A stretch of DNA of 64,000 bases, from contig OZ024798.1 in NCBI GenBank assembly GCA_964017045.1, positions 30,618,347 through 30,682,346 on the forward strand. The letters run 5' to 3'. Each line of letters begins with the position of its first letter. Position 1 is the stretch's first letter. The DNA comes from Omphiscola glabra (taxonomy: Eukaryota; Mollusca; Gastropoda; Lymnaeidae). A program made the position numbers and the translations under genes. The notes under the pieces were generated by a model. It did no database searches, was not told the DNA's origin, and saw nothing but the letters and a program-made list of their open reading frames with translations. This document shows positions 35,601-47,800 of this stretch, one piece after another.

Positions 35601-36765
35601 ATGATCAAGGTGCTGAAAAAAGCCAAAATAAAACACAAATCTAGCAGGTGAATACAGGTCTGTTAGGAATAATTCCTTCACACGTTCATCTAAATTGGCA
35701 TAAAGCTATACAACAAGAACAGACGATTTACCTTGTGTCAAAGTCACCACCATATTCATTGGAACCAGATTCGTCACTTGATGACATCACACCACGAGCA
35801 GCCACGTGATCATGGTCTTGAGATTGTTGAGTTTTTATAAAGCAAAATTACATCAACAACAACAAAAGATATGTAATATAAAATAATTACCACAAAATAA
35901 TGTCCCCAAAGTTAAGTTCACACACTTTTTACTACGTCTTAAGATTCTAAATTGTTATGGATTGATTTAGAAATATCTTTAATTTTAGAATCACTTTCTA
36001 AAAACGATATCTAAATAGTTTGAAGAGATAAAATTTGGAGCAAGTATAAGCGTTAGAAATCGACGGAAATATTTAAGGCGCATTCTTGTGGCCCTCTTGT
36101 GGCCCTCTTGAGTTTAAAAAAAGCCATAAAAAAACACCAGCTGCCGCGCATTACACAAAACATTAACTAACTAACAATTAAACAAGCCCATTAACTTGCT
36201 TTGTCCTGGTGATAAAATATCAATACACTTACCCCCTTTAGTAACAGAGGAGGTTAAAAGGCAAAGACAAGTCGCTAGTATGAAGAATAATGGAGCCATG
36301 TTGAGTGGAATGTATCCTGTGAAGTTTGTTTCATCTGCCCTCCGAGCTTATATCCTGGTGCCCACACATAATTTTGCATTCATCACGTGGTCAAGAGTTA
36401 TTTTTTCTATGTTTTCATTTGGATGACTGAGAGCAATTGATAAGAATAAATTTACATGAGATTTGTCTAGAATTAAGAAACGATTCGTTACCCCCCGAAG
36501 AAACACCTCATTACCTCAGTCTAGGACTATCAATACCTTCTCCATTACCTCATCACCCCATTCTAGACCTATCAATGCACACTGGAAGCACTCGCTACCA
36601 AAGAAGAAATATCGTATTACCCCCGTAGAAAAACCCAATGAAGGCACTAGATATACCGTATCACCACTTGATCAAGATCTTAATAGCTTAGTATAAACGC
36701 TTTATTACCCAAGTAGAGGCACCTCATTACCTCCTTAGCAATATAGTTTCACCCCAGTATCAGGA
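32636..36765. other. Long stretch without a supported gene
   Basis: AT-rich. Contains loose hAT-like end motifs (cagtgccatctttaggcatg at 32828; a CAG-gctggccctggg patch near 34352 with cggccctg near 34685), but no paired ends with target duplications. The open frames at 34229-34627, 35304-35519 and 36196-36696 carry no recognisable domain. Confidence 0.4.
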
Positions 36766-36769
36766 TATC

Positions 36770-37100
36770 ATATGTTGTTATTTATGTAGAAAAGCTATAT
36801 ATTATTATTTATGCGAAAAAGCCATACATTATTCTTTATTTGAAAAAGTATTATCTTTATTTATATGAAAAAGCCATATATCATTATTTATATGAAAAAG
36901 CCATATATCATTATTTATATGAAAAAGCCACATATCATTATTTATATGAAAAAGCCATATATCATTATTTATATGAAAAAGCCACATATAATTATTTATA
37001 TGAAAAAGCCACATATCATTATTTATATGAAAAAGCCACATATCATTATTTATATGAAAAAGCCATATATCATTATTTATATTTAAAAGGACATATATTA
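36770..37100. repeat. Minisatellite, 27-bp unit, about 12 copies
   Basis: Unit core tatcattatttatatgaaaa followed by agccata. A more diverged stretch of the same family is at 39840-40095. Confidence 0.96.
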
Positions 37101-38194
37101 TTATTTATTCTAATCAATGGGCTCTGTATTCACATGCCATTACCCTAAAAGAAATGCACCGTTACCCCAGCACTGTTATAATTACGTACGCTAAAGTTCC
37201 CTGTGGACTCATAACTTATGAGAAGTGCACTTTTAATGTACACTTGCCCGCGTTTTATCTGTAGGGATTATTTTATTTCCCAAGTTCTGAAACATGAGTG
37301 CGTTCCTAACTTGATAACAGCCACTGATGCGGCCGTTTCCTAATGCGCAAAGTGCTTCAAATTTAGTGGTGCGCGATGTTTTCAGGGCGAGCACTAACTA
37401 TATGGAAGAAACTTCAGCCGATTTTCATCAAAACAACAAAAAACCATCTTACTGCGCACCACTGATGTTTAAGTCATATCAGCGTATCTTAACTTATCTT
37501 TCCCTAAATCATACTGTAGTCTGCGGGTGTTTGGTACATGAACAAGTAGCTAGACATTTTCGACACGCATGCACTCATTTACAACAGGACATCCAACAAC
37601 ACAACAATGTCCGGTTTTAATTGTACAACATTGACAGGGCACAGTATTTCTATTGCTGTATTAATGCAGGGCCGGCGTGAAGGGGCGGCGGTGGTAACCG
37701 ACCAAGGCCCCGTGCTCTTGGTGGAACGAGCGTAGCCCTTATAATCTCTTATCTTTATTTTGCTTCTTGTGCGTCCTATTTCCTCTTTAAGCCCCCCACC
37801 CCCAACAGGACACTTCAAAATGTTAATATTAATAGTACTGAGTTTGGTGTTATTTTTTTATTTCTTAACTGGCTGCTCGCAGCGAGCTTCGTGCGTGACG
37901 TCTGAAAGCTGGGAATAAAATCGATTTTTTTTTCATCAAGGGGTGGCAACTATAATTCGTTGTTGTTATTGTACGTAGATTCAGCCACGGCTTTGAAAAT
38001 GTGTGATTTACGGGGTGTCAATGATTCTTACTTTCTTTAAAAAATAGATTTTTTAGTTATTTTATCACTTTACTAGCAAATAAACCCGGCATTGCATGGG
38101 TTGCATTCGGAACAAAACATCGGCTACAGAGTTTAAATCACATTGATATTAAGCGAAATGTCAACAACAACAAAAAACCGCTTTGGTAAGCCTT
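37101..38194. other. No supported gene
   Basis: A plus-strand open frame at 37327-37620 has no recognised domain. cagggccggcgtgaaggggc at 37669 resembles a hAT terminus without a partner. Confidence 0.4.
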
Positions 38195-38315
38195 TCTTTT
38201 CCCGATGGGATTCGGATCCCGTTTTCCAATGGCATCGGGATTTCCCATTGAGATCCCAATCCCTGTGTGATCCCGATACCGGAGGGATCCCGATACCGTT
38301 GGGATCCCGATCCCT
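38195..38315. repeat. GGGATCCCGAT-type degenerate repeat
   Basis: gggatcccgataccg and related strings recur; related to 16045-16400 on base composition and motif. Confidence 0.75.
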
Positions 38316-39039
38316 CAATTGAGATCAACAATGTCTAGGGTTTATTGAACCATCAATATTTACAATGGAAAAAAAGCCATTGTTATCAACATTGACTATG
38401 AAGAGCTTTCGGCCGCGATAGGTAACGCCAACGGCCCCGCAAAATTCGATTTGCCAAAAGTTTCAGAGTCCTGCTAACCCTTGTTAATGATGGTTTTGTA
38501 GACGCACACAAACAATCAATTTAGCTCCTTTTGTTTTCCATCCATGATGTTAAAATATTTGTTCTTTGGAATTTAAACAACATCTATGTTTTTATCACAC
38601 GAATATCAAAAAAGTATATAATACTGGCCACTTAATAAAATTTAGCGAAATAGAGATTTAACCTTAATATTAAAAAGTGACAAAAAGAAAATGCTATGAT
38701 TATTGTGGCTTTAAAATCGCTGTTTTGTTTACCCACTGGTTGCGAACTAATTTGTTTCCACTGCTTCGATTCTTGGAATTCGTTTTTTATTATTGAAAGT
38801 GAGTAATTGTTCATAAAATACCGTATTTAGTATCATTTGTGTACAAATGACTTTGATCCAAAAGTGCTACGACGATTGAATCGCATTGACCTTGATTCGA
38901 AGTGCAACCGAGGTTTCAATCACAATGACCTTGAGCCAAAGTCCTATCGAATTTTGAATCACCGACAGAAATGAAGTCAAAGATGATACAACGGAAGTTA
39001 GTTTGTTTGCTCTGTTCTCTAAAGATGAGCTACGAATAC
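38316..39039. other. No feature seen
   Basis: AT-rich; three loosely similar aatcacattgaccttgattc-type blocks near 38850-38960. Confidence 0.5.
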
Positions 39040-39045
39040 ATTGGT

Positions 39046-39532
39046 CTGCACCTCTACTGATTGATTGGTCGGCACCTCTACTGATTGATTGGTCGGCACC
39101 TCTACTGATTGATTGGTCTGCACCTCTAATGATCGATTACTCTGCACCTCTACTGATTGATTGGTCTGCACCTCTACTGATTGATTGGTCTGCACCTCTA
39201 CTGATTGATTACTCTGCACCTCTACTGATTGATTGGTCTGCACCTCTAGTGATTGATTACTCTGCACCTCTACTGATTGATTGGTCTGCACCTCTATTGA
39301 TTTATAGGTCTGCACCTCTACTGATTGTTTGGTCTGCACATCTACTGATTTATAGGTCTGCACCTCTACTGATTGTTTGGTCTGCACCTCTAGTGATTGA
39401 TTACTCTGCACCTCTACTGATTGTTTGGTCTGGACCTCTACTGATTTATAGGTCTGCACCTCTAGTGATTGATTACTCTGCACCTCTACTGATTGATTGA
39501 TCTGCACCTCTTCTGATTGATTGGTCAGCATC
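39046..39532. repeat. Minisatellite, 24-bp unit, about 20 copies
   Basis: Unit core tctgcacctctactgattga followed by ttgg, with gattac and ttatag variants. The unit is a multiple of three, so both strands carry false frames of about 170 codons. Confidence 0.97.
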
Positions 39533-39839
39533 CCCTACTGGTTGAGCAAACACCAGTCTGACATACATTTGCCGCTATCGGGATCACACTTGAATTCCAA
39601 AGTCAATCCACGTTTAACTTATTTTTAAAATTCGTTTGAGTACAAAATAATTTGCTGCATAATTTAAGTGTAAATTATCTAACAATTACAGGTAAAACAA
39701 TTTACTGTTTGGCGTATTTTTAACAACTTATTATATGACGTATCTTTAGAAATCTATTGTTTGACGAATCTTCAATAACGTATAGTTTGAATTATCTTTT
39801 TAAAAATAACTATTTTGCGAATCTAAAAAATATACTTTA

Positions 39840-40095
39840 GCCATATATTATTGTTTATGTGAAAAAGCAAGATATTAATATTGTTCAAAAAAGAAATAAA
39901 TTATCATTTATGTAAAAAAGCTATATATTATTTTACCGAAAAGACATAAATTATTTATGTTTTAAGCCATATATTATTATTTATGTAAAAAGCCATACAT
40001 TTTTATTTATGTTGATAAGCTATAGATTATTATTTATATGAAAAATCCATAAATTATTATTTATGTGGAAAGCCATATAATATTATTTATTTGAA
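39840..40095. repeat. Diverged AT repeat related to 36770-37100
   Basis: agccatatattattatttatg and gaaaaagc blocks recur about every 30 bases with many changes. Confidence 0.75.
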
Positions 40096-40339
40096 AGGCT
40101 ATTTTGTGAAGAAAGTAAAGTGAAAAAATATTTTTTAAAGAAATTAAAATAACTTCTTTTTTTTTGGCCATGATAAAGCGTTATTTGATTAAAATGTCGA
40201 TTTTAGTCAAGATTTTCCCTGCGGTGACATTGTATAGCAGGTCACTACCATTTCGTTTGATTCATTTAATGCTTTATTTTATCAGCGGATTTACAACTGC
40301 ACGCTAAGTTTTGTATGCCATTGTGTGTCTCAGCTAGCA

Positions 40340-40545
40340 AGCGTCATATATAAATGATTTTCTATCCTTTTCAATACTCTTCAAAGATTGAGGTAAACTA
40401 GTCCATATCTTTGGCGCTATCGCTTCAAAAGTGCGCATTCCCTACGACTTTTTTTCTGTGTTCATCCACACTGGAAATTTTCAGTAAGGACTGAGTTGAG
40501 GACCGCAGGTTCTTTAAGGTTACATGTTTATAATGCGTACCGAAA
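40340..40545 (-). mobile_element. LINE reverse-transcriptase C-terminal relic
   Basis: The minus strand reads LRSSTQSLLKISSVDEHRKK, then APKIWTSLPQSLKSIEK. This is the LRSS....L..P.T......R.F..AAP..WN.LP end block of many LINE proteins. Short and disrupted. Confidence 0.7.
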
Positions 40546-40737
40546 ACCTTCCTTTAATAGATGTTTAAAAGCGTACCGTTCTGAATAAAGAATTATTAAA
40601 AATGTTTTCACCAAAAATAACGTGTTTTGAATGTATCTCGAAGCCTTCAATGTGAAATTATTTTTCTTTAGTTTTTCCTTACCCTCGACATTTTACGATT
40701 TAAAAAAAGTTTTTGGGTTAGGGGGATTACGACCAAA

Positions 40738-40965
40738 CTTTCCTGGAACCATCTGTAGGTCAGAAGGAATGACCTTGTCGAACTTTCCAGGAACCATCTG
40801 TAGGTCAGAAGGAATGACCTTGTCAAACTTTCCTGGAACCATCTGTAGGTCAGAAGGAATGACCTTGTCAAACTTTCCTGGAACCATCTGTAGGTCAGAA
40901 GGAATGACCTTGTCAAACTTTCCTGGAACCATCTGTAGGTCAGAAGGAATGACCTTGTCAAAGTT
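40738..40965. repeat. Minisatellite, 45-bp unit, 5 copies
   Basis: Unit core gaaccatctgtaggtcagaa followed by ggaatgaccttgtcaaacttt. On the minus strand it encodes a 15-residue repeat, KFDKVIPSDLQMVPG, continuous with a preceding stretch DHEKTKQWIATNF after an acceptor-like gggtattttgacag near 41030. An exon cannot be excluded, but no family is recognised. Confidence 0.93.
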
Positions 40966-41204
40966 AGTTGCGATCCATTGTTTGGTTTTCTCGTGATCCA
41001 TCGTCCCATTTAAAAACATGGTCACTGTCAAAATACCCTGTTTCCCTATTCGAGACCTTTCGAGTATTTATTGCGACGTTGTCTAGTGTACACTGTAACA
41101 CTGCCGCCCTATGCACCAATAACCAGGCACACCGAATGCTAGACAGCCAAAACTTCGTGAAATAATATGGTTCATCTTGACACATCTTCATCTGTCACAC
41201 AGAT

Positions 41205-41445
41205 CCACCTGGTTACAATATCTCCTCATGACTGACAATCACCTGGTTACAATATCTCCTCATAACTGACTATCACCTGCTAACAATATCTCCTCATAAC
41301 TGACTATCACCTAGTTACAATATCTCCTCATAACTGACTATCACCTGCTAATAATATCTCTTCATAACTGACTATCACCTGCTAACAATATCTCCTCATA
41401 ACTATCACCTGGTTACAATATCTTCTCATGACTGACTATCAACAA
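41205..41445. repeat. Minisatellite, 34-bp unit, about 7 copies
   Basis: Unit core ctgactatcacctgctaaca followed by atatctcctcataa. Confidence 0.95.
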
Positions 41446-41910
41446 CATGACCTATGACAAGAGTGCCCACTACGTCTCGCAAGAAAACTTCACCGTCATC
41501 AACTCCCATGAACTCTTCCTATCTCACGCCACATCGATTCACACCCTTGTTTATTATGCTTTTTCTGTCATCCAATGACCATTCAGCCACGATAGCGCCA
41601 CTCATGACACAACTCACGGACCAAGAAGTGTACACACTACCATCAGTGATTCTCATACCCTTGACAGTCACAATGTGCTTTAATTATTTTGTAAATATAC
41701 AGCATATAAAAATCACATTTATGTATCCTGTATGAGTTAGTCTCAATGAAGAACTATTAAAAAGTAAAAAAAGTTTGAGGATACCACATGCAATAGCCCC
41801 CTGCTTAGGACAACTTTCTGTCTCTCACATGCCCACCAAATGCTGAGCCGCGTCATACAACGCCATTGTCAATGGTCTTCCTGTCCTTTAATTCACTCAG
41901 CCCCAACTAA
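41446..41910. other. No supported gene
   Basis: An open stretch on the plus strand (41450-41570) and one on the minus strand (41680-41560) were checked; neither shows a family signature. Confidence 0.4.
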
Positions 41911-41914
41911 TTTA

Positions 41915-42215
41915 CCTCAACTCTACCACAATCCACGTATTTCTTTACCTCAACTCTCCCACAATCCACGTATTTCTTTACCTCAACTCTACCACAATCC
42001 ACGTATTTCTTTACCTCAACTCTCCCACCATCCACGTATTTCTTTACCTCAACTCTCCCCAAATCCACGTATTTCTTTACCTCAACTTTCACACAATCCA
42101 CGTATTTCTTTACCTCAACTCTACCACAATCCACTTATTTCTTTACCTCAACTCTACCATAATCCACGTATTCCTTTACCTCAACTCTCCCAAAATCCAC
42201 GTATTTCTTTAACCA
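41915..42215. repeat. Minisatellite, 33-bp unit, about 9 copies
   Basis: Unit core atccacgtatttctttacct followed by caactctcccaca; open on both strands by length alone. Confidence 0.96.
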
Positions 42216-42875
42216 ATTATTACCTCACTATGTAAAACAAAACACTTTTCCCCTCTCCTTTTCCACCCCACGCCCTCGGGTGCATCTCTTCCATTCCCCA
42301 CCCTCTAAACTTCAACACTGGGTTATATTTAGCCCCTTCTCTTAGACTTGACTCGTCCTGGATACTGACGTTACAGCTCGTCAAAAATCATGTTCAAATT
42401 TTAAAAGCAATTATGTAACCTCAAATCAATCCCTGCTAATATTTTACGTAAGTTTAAGATTTTTTTTTTTTTTAAGTTACGTTTTTTTTTAAAAATATTA
42501 CATTTAAACTAAATGCTTAAAAATCACACAAAGACTATTTGTGTCAGCCTTTTGAAAAAAAAAAGATTTTTTTTTTAAATTTAAAGAGTGTTACGACTTT
42601 TGTTTTGCTTATTGAGTTATTAAATTAATGCTGGGATTTTAGAATTATTAAATAAATAGAATTAATTCTAAGCTAACAATATGTTGTAGTAAATGATCGC
42701 TCAGCTGTGAGCTTCTTCAGATTTCGTTTTGGAACAACTCGTTGTTTTTTTAAATTTAAGAACGGCGGAAATTTTGTAATAAAATGTATCTTTTTAAAAA
42801 ATATTTTGTAATCCAAAATTGTGTTAAGAGGCGATATAAAAAGGCAGAGAAACCATTTTACTCAGAAATAACACG
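42216..42875. other. No feature seen
   Basis: AT-rich with T and A runs. Confidence 0.5.
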
Positions 42876-42879
42876 TACA

Positions 42880-43168
42880 ACACACTTCAAGTTAACACAC
42901 AAAAAGTTCAACACACAACAAGTTCAACACACAACAAGTTCAACACACAACAAGTGCAATAAGTACATAGTAAAACACACAACAAGCACAACACAAAACA
43001 CGTACAGCAAGCAACGAGTACAACACACAACAAGTACAATAAGTACATAGTAAAACACACAACAAGTACAACACACAACAAGTTCAACACACAACAAGTA
43101 CAACACACAACAAGTACAACACACAACAAGTACAACACACAACAAGTACAACACACAACAAGTTCAGC
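42880..43168. repeat. Minisatellite, 15-bp unit, about 18 copies
   Basis: Unit acaagtacaacacac with ttc and gca variants, immediately downstream of the predicted GGT-A 3' end. Confidence 0.95.
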
Positions 43169-43206
43169 AAGATTTGTTTTTTTAATTTCAACACATACAA
43201 TGCCGG

Positions 43207-43219
43207 TTTATTTTTTATT
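43207..43219 (-). terminator. Probable poly(A) signals of GGT-A
   Basis: Two overlapping TTTATT motifs on the plus strand read AATAAA on the minus strand, about 135 bases after the stop codon. This would give a short 3' UTR. It is inferred from position only; AT-rich DNA makes such hexamers common. Confidence 0.4.
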
Positions 43220-43350
43220 TGAAGTATTGTTATCTATGAAATCGTCACTAAGGGCTTCTCTCCACATCTGATCTTTACGTGTTTCCACTGCATCTCTTAC
43301 AATCTGTGCATTGATGACACGTAAAGGAGCCGGAGTCTATAAGGGTGAGT

Positions 43351-43521
43351 TTAGAAACCGAACACATCAGCTTCTTCTGAGTAGGCGGTGATGTTGCCAG
43401 AGGCCCACCGTAGCAGACCCGACGGCGCGCTTAAAAGGCCAGCCTCCTGAACGACCTTATGACCTTTCTGCTGAAGTCCTTCCACCAGCCACTGGTGAAT
43501 AAAACCAAGGGTCATGGTGGA
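43351..43521 (-). CDS. GGT: GGT-A exon 11 and stop codon
   Basis: Encodes residues 525-580 and the stop at 43353-43351. FIHQWLVEGLQQKGHKV matches the C-terminal helix of the family; RWASGNITAYSEEADVFGF is a free tail that ends a few residues after the human end. NIT is a sequon. The acceptor is probably the tag at 43522-43524, because an in-frame stop lies just upstream. Confidence 0.85.
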   Translation of the reverse strand, partial: STMTLGFIHQWLVEGLQQKGHKVVQEAGLLSAPSGLLRWASGNITAYSEEADVFGF

Positions 43522-44865
43522 CTACTGCTCATCCTATTAAAGGTTTGAGATTAGTGTTTTAAATAAAAAGTAGTACTATTTGTGAGAGCGCACACAGTAA
43601 GATTCACTGCAGCTTACGTCACTGCAGCATACGTCACTACAGCATACGTCACTGCAGTATACGTCATGTATTTCACTCGTAGCTGTTAACCCGCACTAAG
43701 ATGTCATTTGCTTTGTGAGGTGTGGGGGGAGAGGGGAAGGGGAAACGGGGTCATTCAAATGAATAGATTTTGGAATTATGGAAACGAAAGTGTAATAAAA
43801 TTAGATAATATAATTTTAAGAATTACACATCTGACGCTAATCAGCAACTTGGTCTAGGTATGGATTGAATCCCCTGTGGAGCACCTGAGTGTGGGTCAGA
43901 GGCGTAGCTAGGGACAGGGGACACAGATGTCCCTGGCCGCCCGACTAGTTAGGGGCGCCAAAATGCGATTTGATATTATTTTATTGATAAAAATAATGGG
44001 TTTGAGAGTTAAAAAAAGACATGTGGGCTCTTTAAATGAATCTTGTCCACGGGCGCCAAACACTTTAGTTGCGCCTCTGGTGTGTGGGTAACCTATGAAA
44101 CGCCCTTTCCATGTCTGTTTTAAACTCCCTTCACAGTTAAAGCACCTATTTAATATCAATCTCTTATTTTGCTTCTTGTTCATCCTTCTTCATCTTCACA
44201 ACCGCACTTCCTCCAACTCCAATATATTGCTTTATCACACTCGTACTGTGTGGAAAAAAGGATGGTCCGCAGCGAGCTTCCGTGTGTGACATCTGAACTC
44301 AGTGCAGGTTTATTTTATTTTATTTTGGTAAGGGGGAGGGCTTTATATTAAAAAGTCACGGGTATGGTATAAAGCTTTATGTATGCCTATTGTTTAAAGG
44401 CTGGCAGGTATGGTGTATGAATATTTGAAGGGTTCTTGTTTCAAGACCGGCATATACTGTAGAAAATGAGAAACTACCTTTTGTGTAACACGGACTCACC
44501 GGGTATGTTCTCAAAATTTGGACCCTCCGGGTATTTTCTCAAAATTTGGACCCACCGGGTATTTTCTCAAAATTTGGACCCACCGGGTGTTTTCTCAAAA
44601 TAGCCTCACCCGGTTAAAACCTAGTATCAAAATATGTGTACGAACTCACCTTTGGTGCATTTGAAACGATGACCTCATCAGGATACAACTGGTGATGAAT
44701 TCTAGGGCCGTCAATAACGGACTGAAGACGTTGACCCATCCACAAGGTCATGGCCGTCAGCTGAAGTAGTGAATGAATTCAATAAACAATTTGAATGAAA
44801 TTCCTGGCAGAAATGTGAAAAAAACACATGCAGGTGATTTCATTGTAGCTATTATAGGCTAACCT

Positions 44866-44897
<32 letters not shown>

Positions 44898-47800
44898 ATT
44901 CTCGTTCTTTCTCTCTCTCTCTTCTCTCTCACAAATAAGTTATCAAACCTAGAAATTCGATTAACAAGAACGACAACTTACAAAGGCAGTCGTCGTTGTG
45001 ATCCGTGTCCCCCCTGCAGCGCCCGCAACGAGAACCGGAAGTCCAGCGCCATCGACAACCACGACCGGGGTCATGGAGGACAACGGCCGTTTCCCTGGTT
45101 TGATGTAATTCGCAGGCGACGGCTGGACACCAAAAGCATTGACCACCCCAGGAACAGCAAAGTCGTCCATCATGTTGTTGTACAGTATGCCGGTTGTTGT
45201 GCCGACAACATTGGAACCGAAACTGAAGACAGAGATCTTAACACCAGGCTGGTCAATGTTCGAGACTGATATGTGGGGTCTAACCAGACTGGCCAATGTT
45301 CGAGACTGATATGTGGGGTCTAGCTAGGCTGGCCAATGTTCGAGACTGATATGTGGGGTCTAGCCAGGCTGGTCAATGTTCGAGACTGATATGTGGGGTC
45401 TAGCTAGGCTGGTCAATGTTCGAGACTGATATGTGGGGTCTAGCTAGGCTGGTCAATGTTCGAGACTGATATGTGGGGTCTAGCCACGCTGGTCAATGTT
45501 TCTAGGCTGATCTGTGGGGTCTAGGGGTTTACTTTAATTTTTTGTTTCTGGTTTTCCTGTGCACTAAGCATTTAATTATATGCCAGCTTTAAAAATAACC
45601 ATGATGCATGCAACAAATACTATTACTTCATTATGTTTTGTGTGTGTGGGGGGGGGGGGCATTTTTGGCAATTCTTTTAGCTTCAATACTTTTGACTCTG
45701 TCTAGCGCAGCGTTTCCCACCCTTTATGGAGAAATTGTCCTAAAGCATTTCGGAGCGAAACAAAAAATATGAAATATCTAAGGTTGTTATGAATTCATGG
45801 TATATGATCATAATCAAGAAACTTAAATGCTTTTAAGAATGCCATACAGTAACTAAACAGCACCAGCTTCAGTGGAGCTGTAGTCAATATAGGATCCCGG
45901 CAGGCTCCACCAAGTCATCCCATTCGGATCGATCCATGGCTTTCCGACTCTATACGCGGACACCCAGTTGGTGTAAGTTCTTTTCTGCATCGTCAATCCA
46001 TCTCAGTCTTGCTCGTCCGGCGAGCCGTCTGCACCTAGTTTTAGTAACTGAGGCCCGGGCGGTGCCCCTGCTCTATATAGACAGAACATTCCAGGGCACC
46101 ATCTATAAATCCTGTAGTGGGTCAGGCATTCTACCTTTGTGGATCCATTCCCTTCTTACAAGCCAGTAGGTTCTGATTTTGGTCCACCCCAAGTATTTTA
46201 TTTTCCCCACACCGGACACATCTGTTGGCTTTTCCCTTTTCCGCTACAAGTTTAGGCCATCCGATGGAAGACCAGCATCTCCACACGTGATATAAGCGAA
46301 CACTACATATGTATTTTATTTATAAAATGTATTTATTTTCCTTACCGACTGCATCAGTGCATGGTAACGCTGCTGGTATTTTAAGACATATAATTTGAGT
46401 TGAGTTAGTAATGGTGGTCAGATTACTCGGAAATACTAATACAGACGCATCAAAAAAAATAAAAAAATCTCCAATACAAATGTCAGGTTAGGGTTCCTTC
46501 GTAAATTACGTCTCTCAAAAAATGACCTTTATAGACCCCCCCTCCCCCTGTCACGAGGGCCGAAAATTCTTTAACCCCCACCCGCCCTCGTGTTATGTCA
46601 TACATAATAAAATAAAAATATACATACATTTTTCATTAATAAATTAATATTTTATTATATTTTTTTAACATTTTCCCATAATGGATTAAGATGTAATATT
46701 ATTAGAAAACTGTGACGCGAAACAACGAAGTCCTCCCCAAGCGGAATGTAAAATGGCCGCAACTGTTTTTGCGTAATTTTCGATATGCGCAAAAGGTGTG
46801 AGCGACTGAGTTTCATAGTACCTATATTACATGAGGCAATTTCGACATCAAATTAATGTTTTTAAAATTAATTAAATACAGATTTTTCAAAATTAGAAAA
46901 TGTTAGAATTTAAAAAAAAAAGAACTGACGTAACGAATTTTTCCCCCCTCCCCCCTGTCACAAGGTGTCACAAATTCTCAACCCCATCTCCCCCTGAGCG
47001 TGACGTAATTTGCGAACACCCCCGAGTACTAGACTGAGAAGTGAACATGCGAACATTGAAATGCCATTGATTCTGGATAAGCGTTAACTTACCATCACTA
47101 CGGAGCGCTATTTTTCTTAAAACAAAAATCACTTGTTTCATATTTTTTGATGTAGCTTTTGCACGCACATTTAAATGTATGCACTTTCTGTTAGTTTTCT
47201 CATTTTGTCTTGTTTTCAATGTGCATATTCAGTTGCAGCAGTAAAACCTCTCGAACATTTTCCCACATCGGAGCACCGAGATCATGCTATCATAGCATGG
47301 AAATGAGCGCTATATAAGTACTCCAATCAATCAATCATATTCAGGTTTATGATCATCATTCTGTCTGAAAGCTTATACAAATCAGCCTCTCTACTCATAG
47401 CACCACCTTTTGCTTCGGTCCGCTTGTTTTTGTGCTACTCAGAGCTTTGGCTGGATTCGTGAATTAAAATGAAAGAAAGAAATACGACTGGCTCAATGCG
47501 TTTAGCGCAATACATAGTCAAATCAAAAGTAATTGGTAAGTGACTCACAACGTGTTGAGGGTGGAGGTGACAGCAACAGCTTCGCCGTTGGGGGCCAGGA
47601 CAACAACGTTCGAGGTGCCGTGGTCTTCTTGGAACTGAAACACGGGGTTGTAACGCGTCCAGGGAAATGTCATTTGGTCAGAAATGAGAGCTCGAATCGC
47701 CTCCCCTTGTTTAGCCGACGAAATGTTTGCTACTAACTGAAATTTCATTAATTATTCTGTTATATAAATGTTAAGGACTCAGGCATAGTGTGACATTAAG

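Noticed and set aside
45936..46169. 77-codon plus-strand frame
   Set aside because: It is the antisense of the LINE C-terminal block read on the minus strand.
47533..47736. 67-codon plus-strand frame
   Set aside because: It is the antisense shadow of the catalytic exon 8 of GGT-A.
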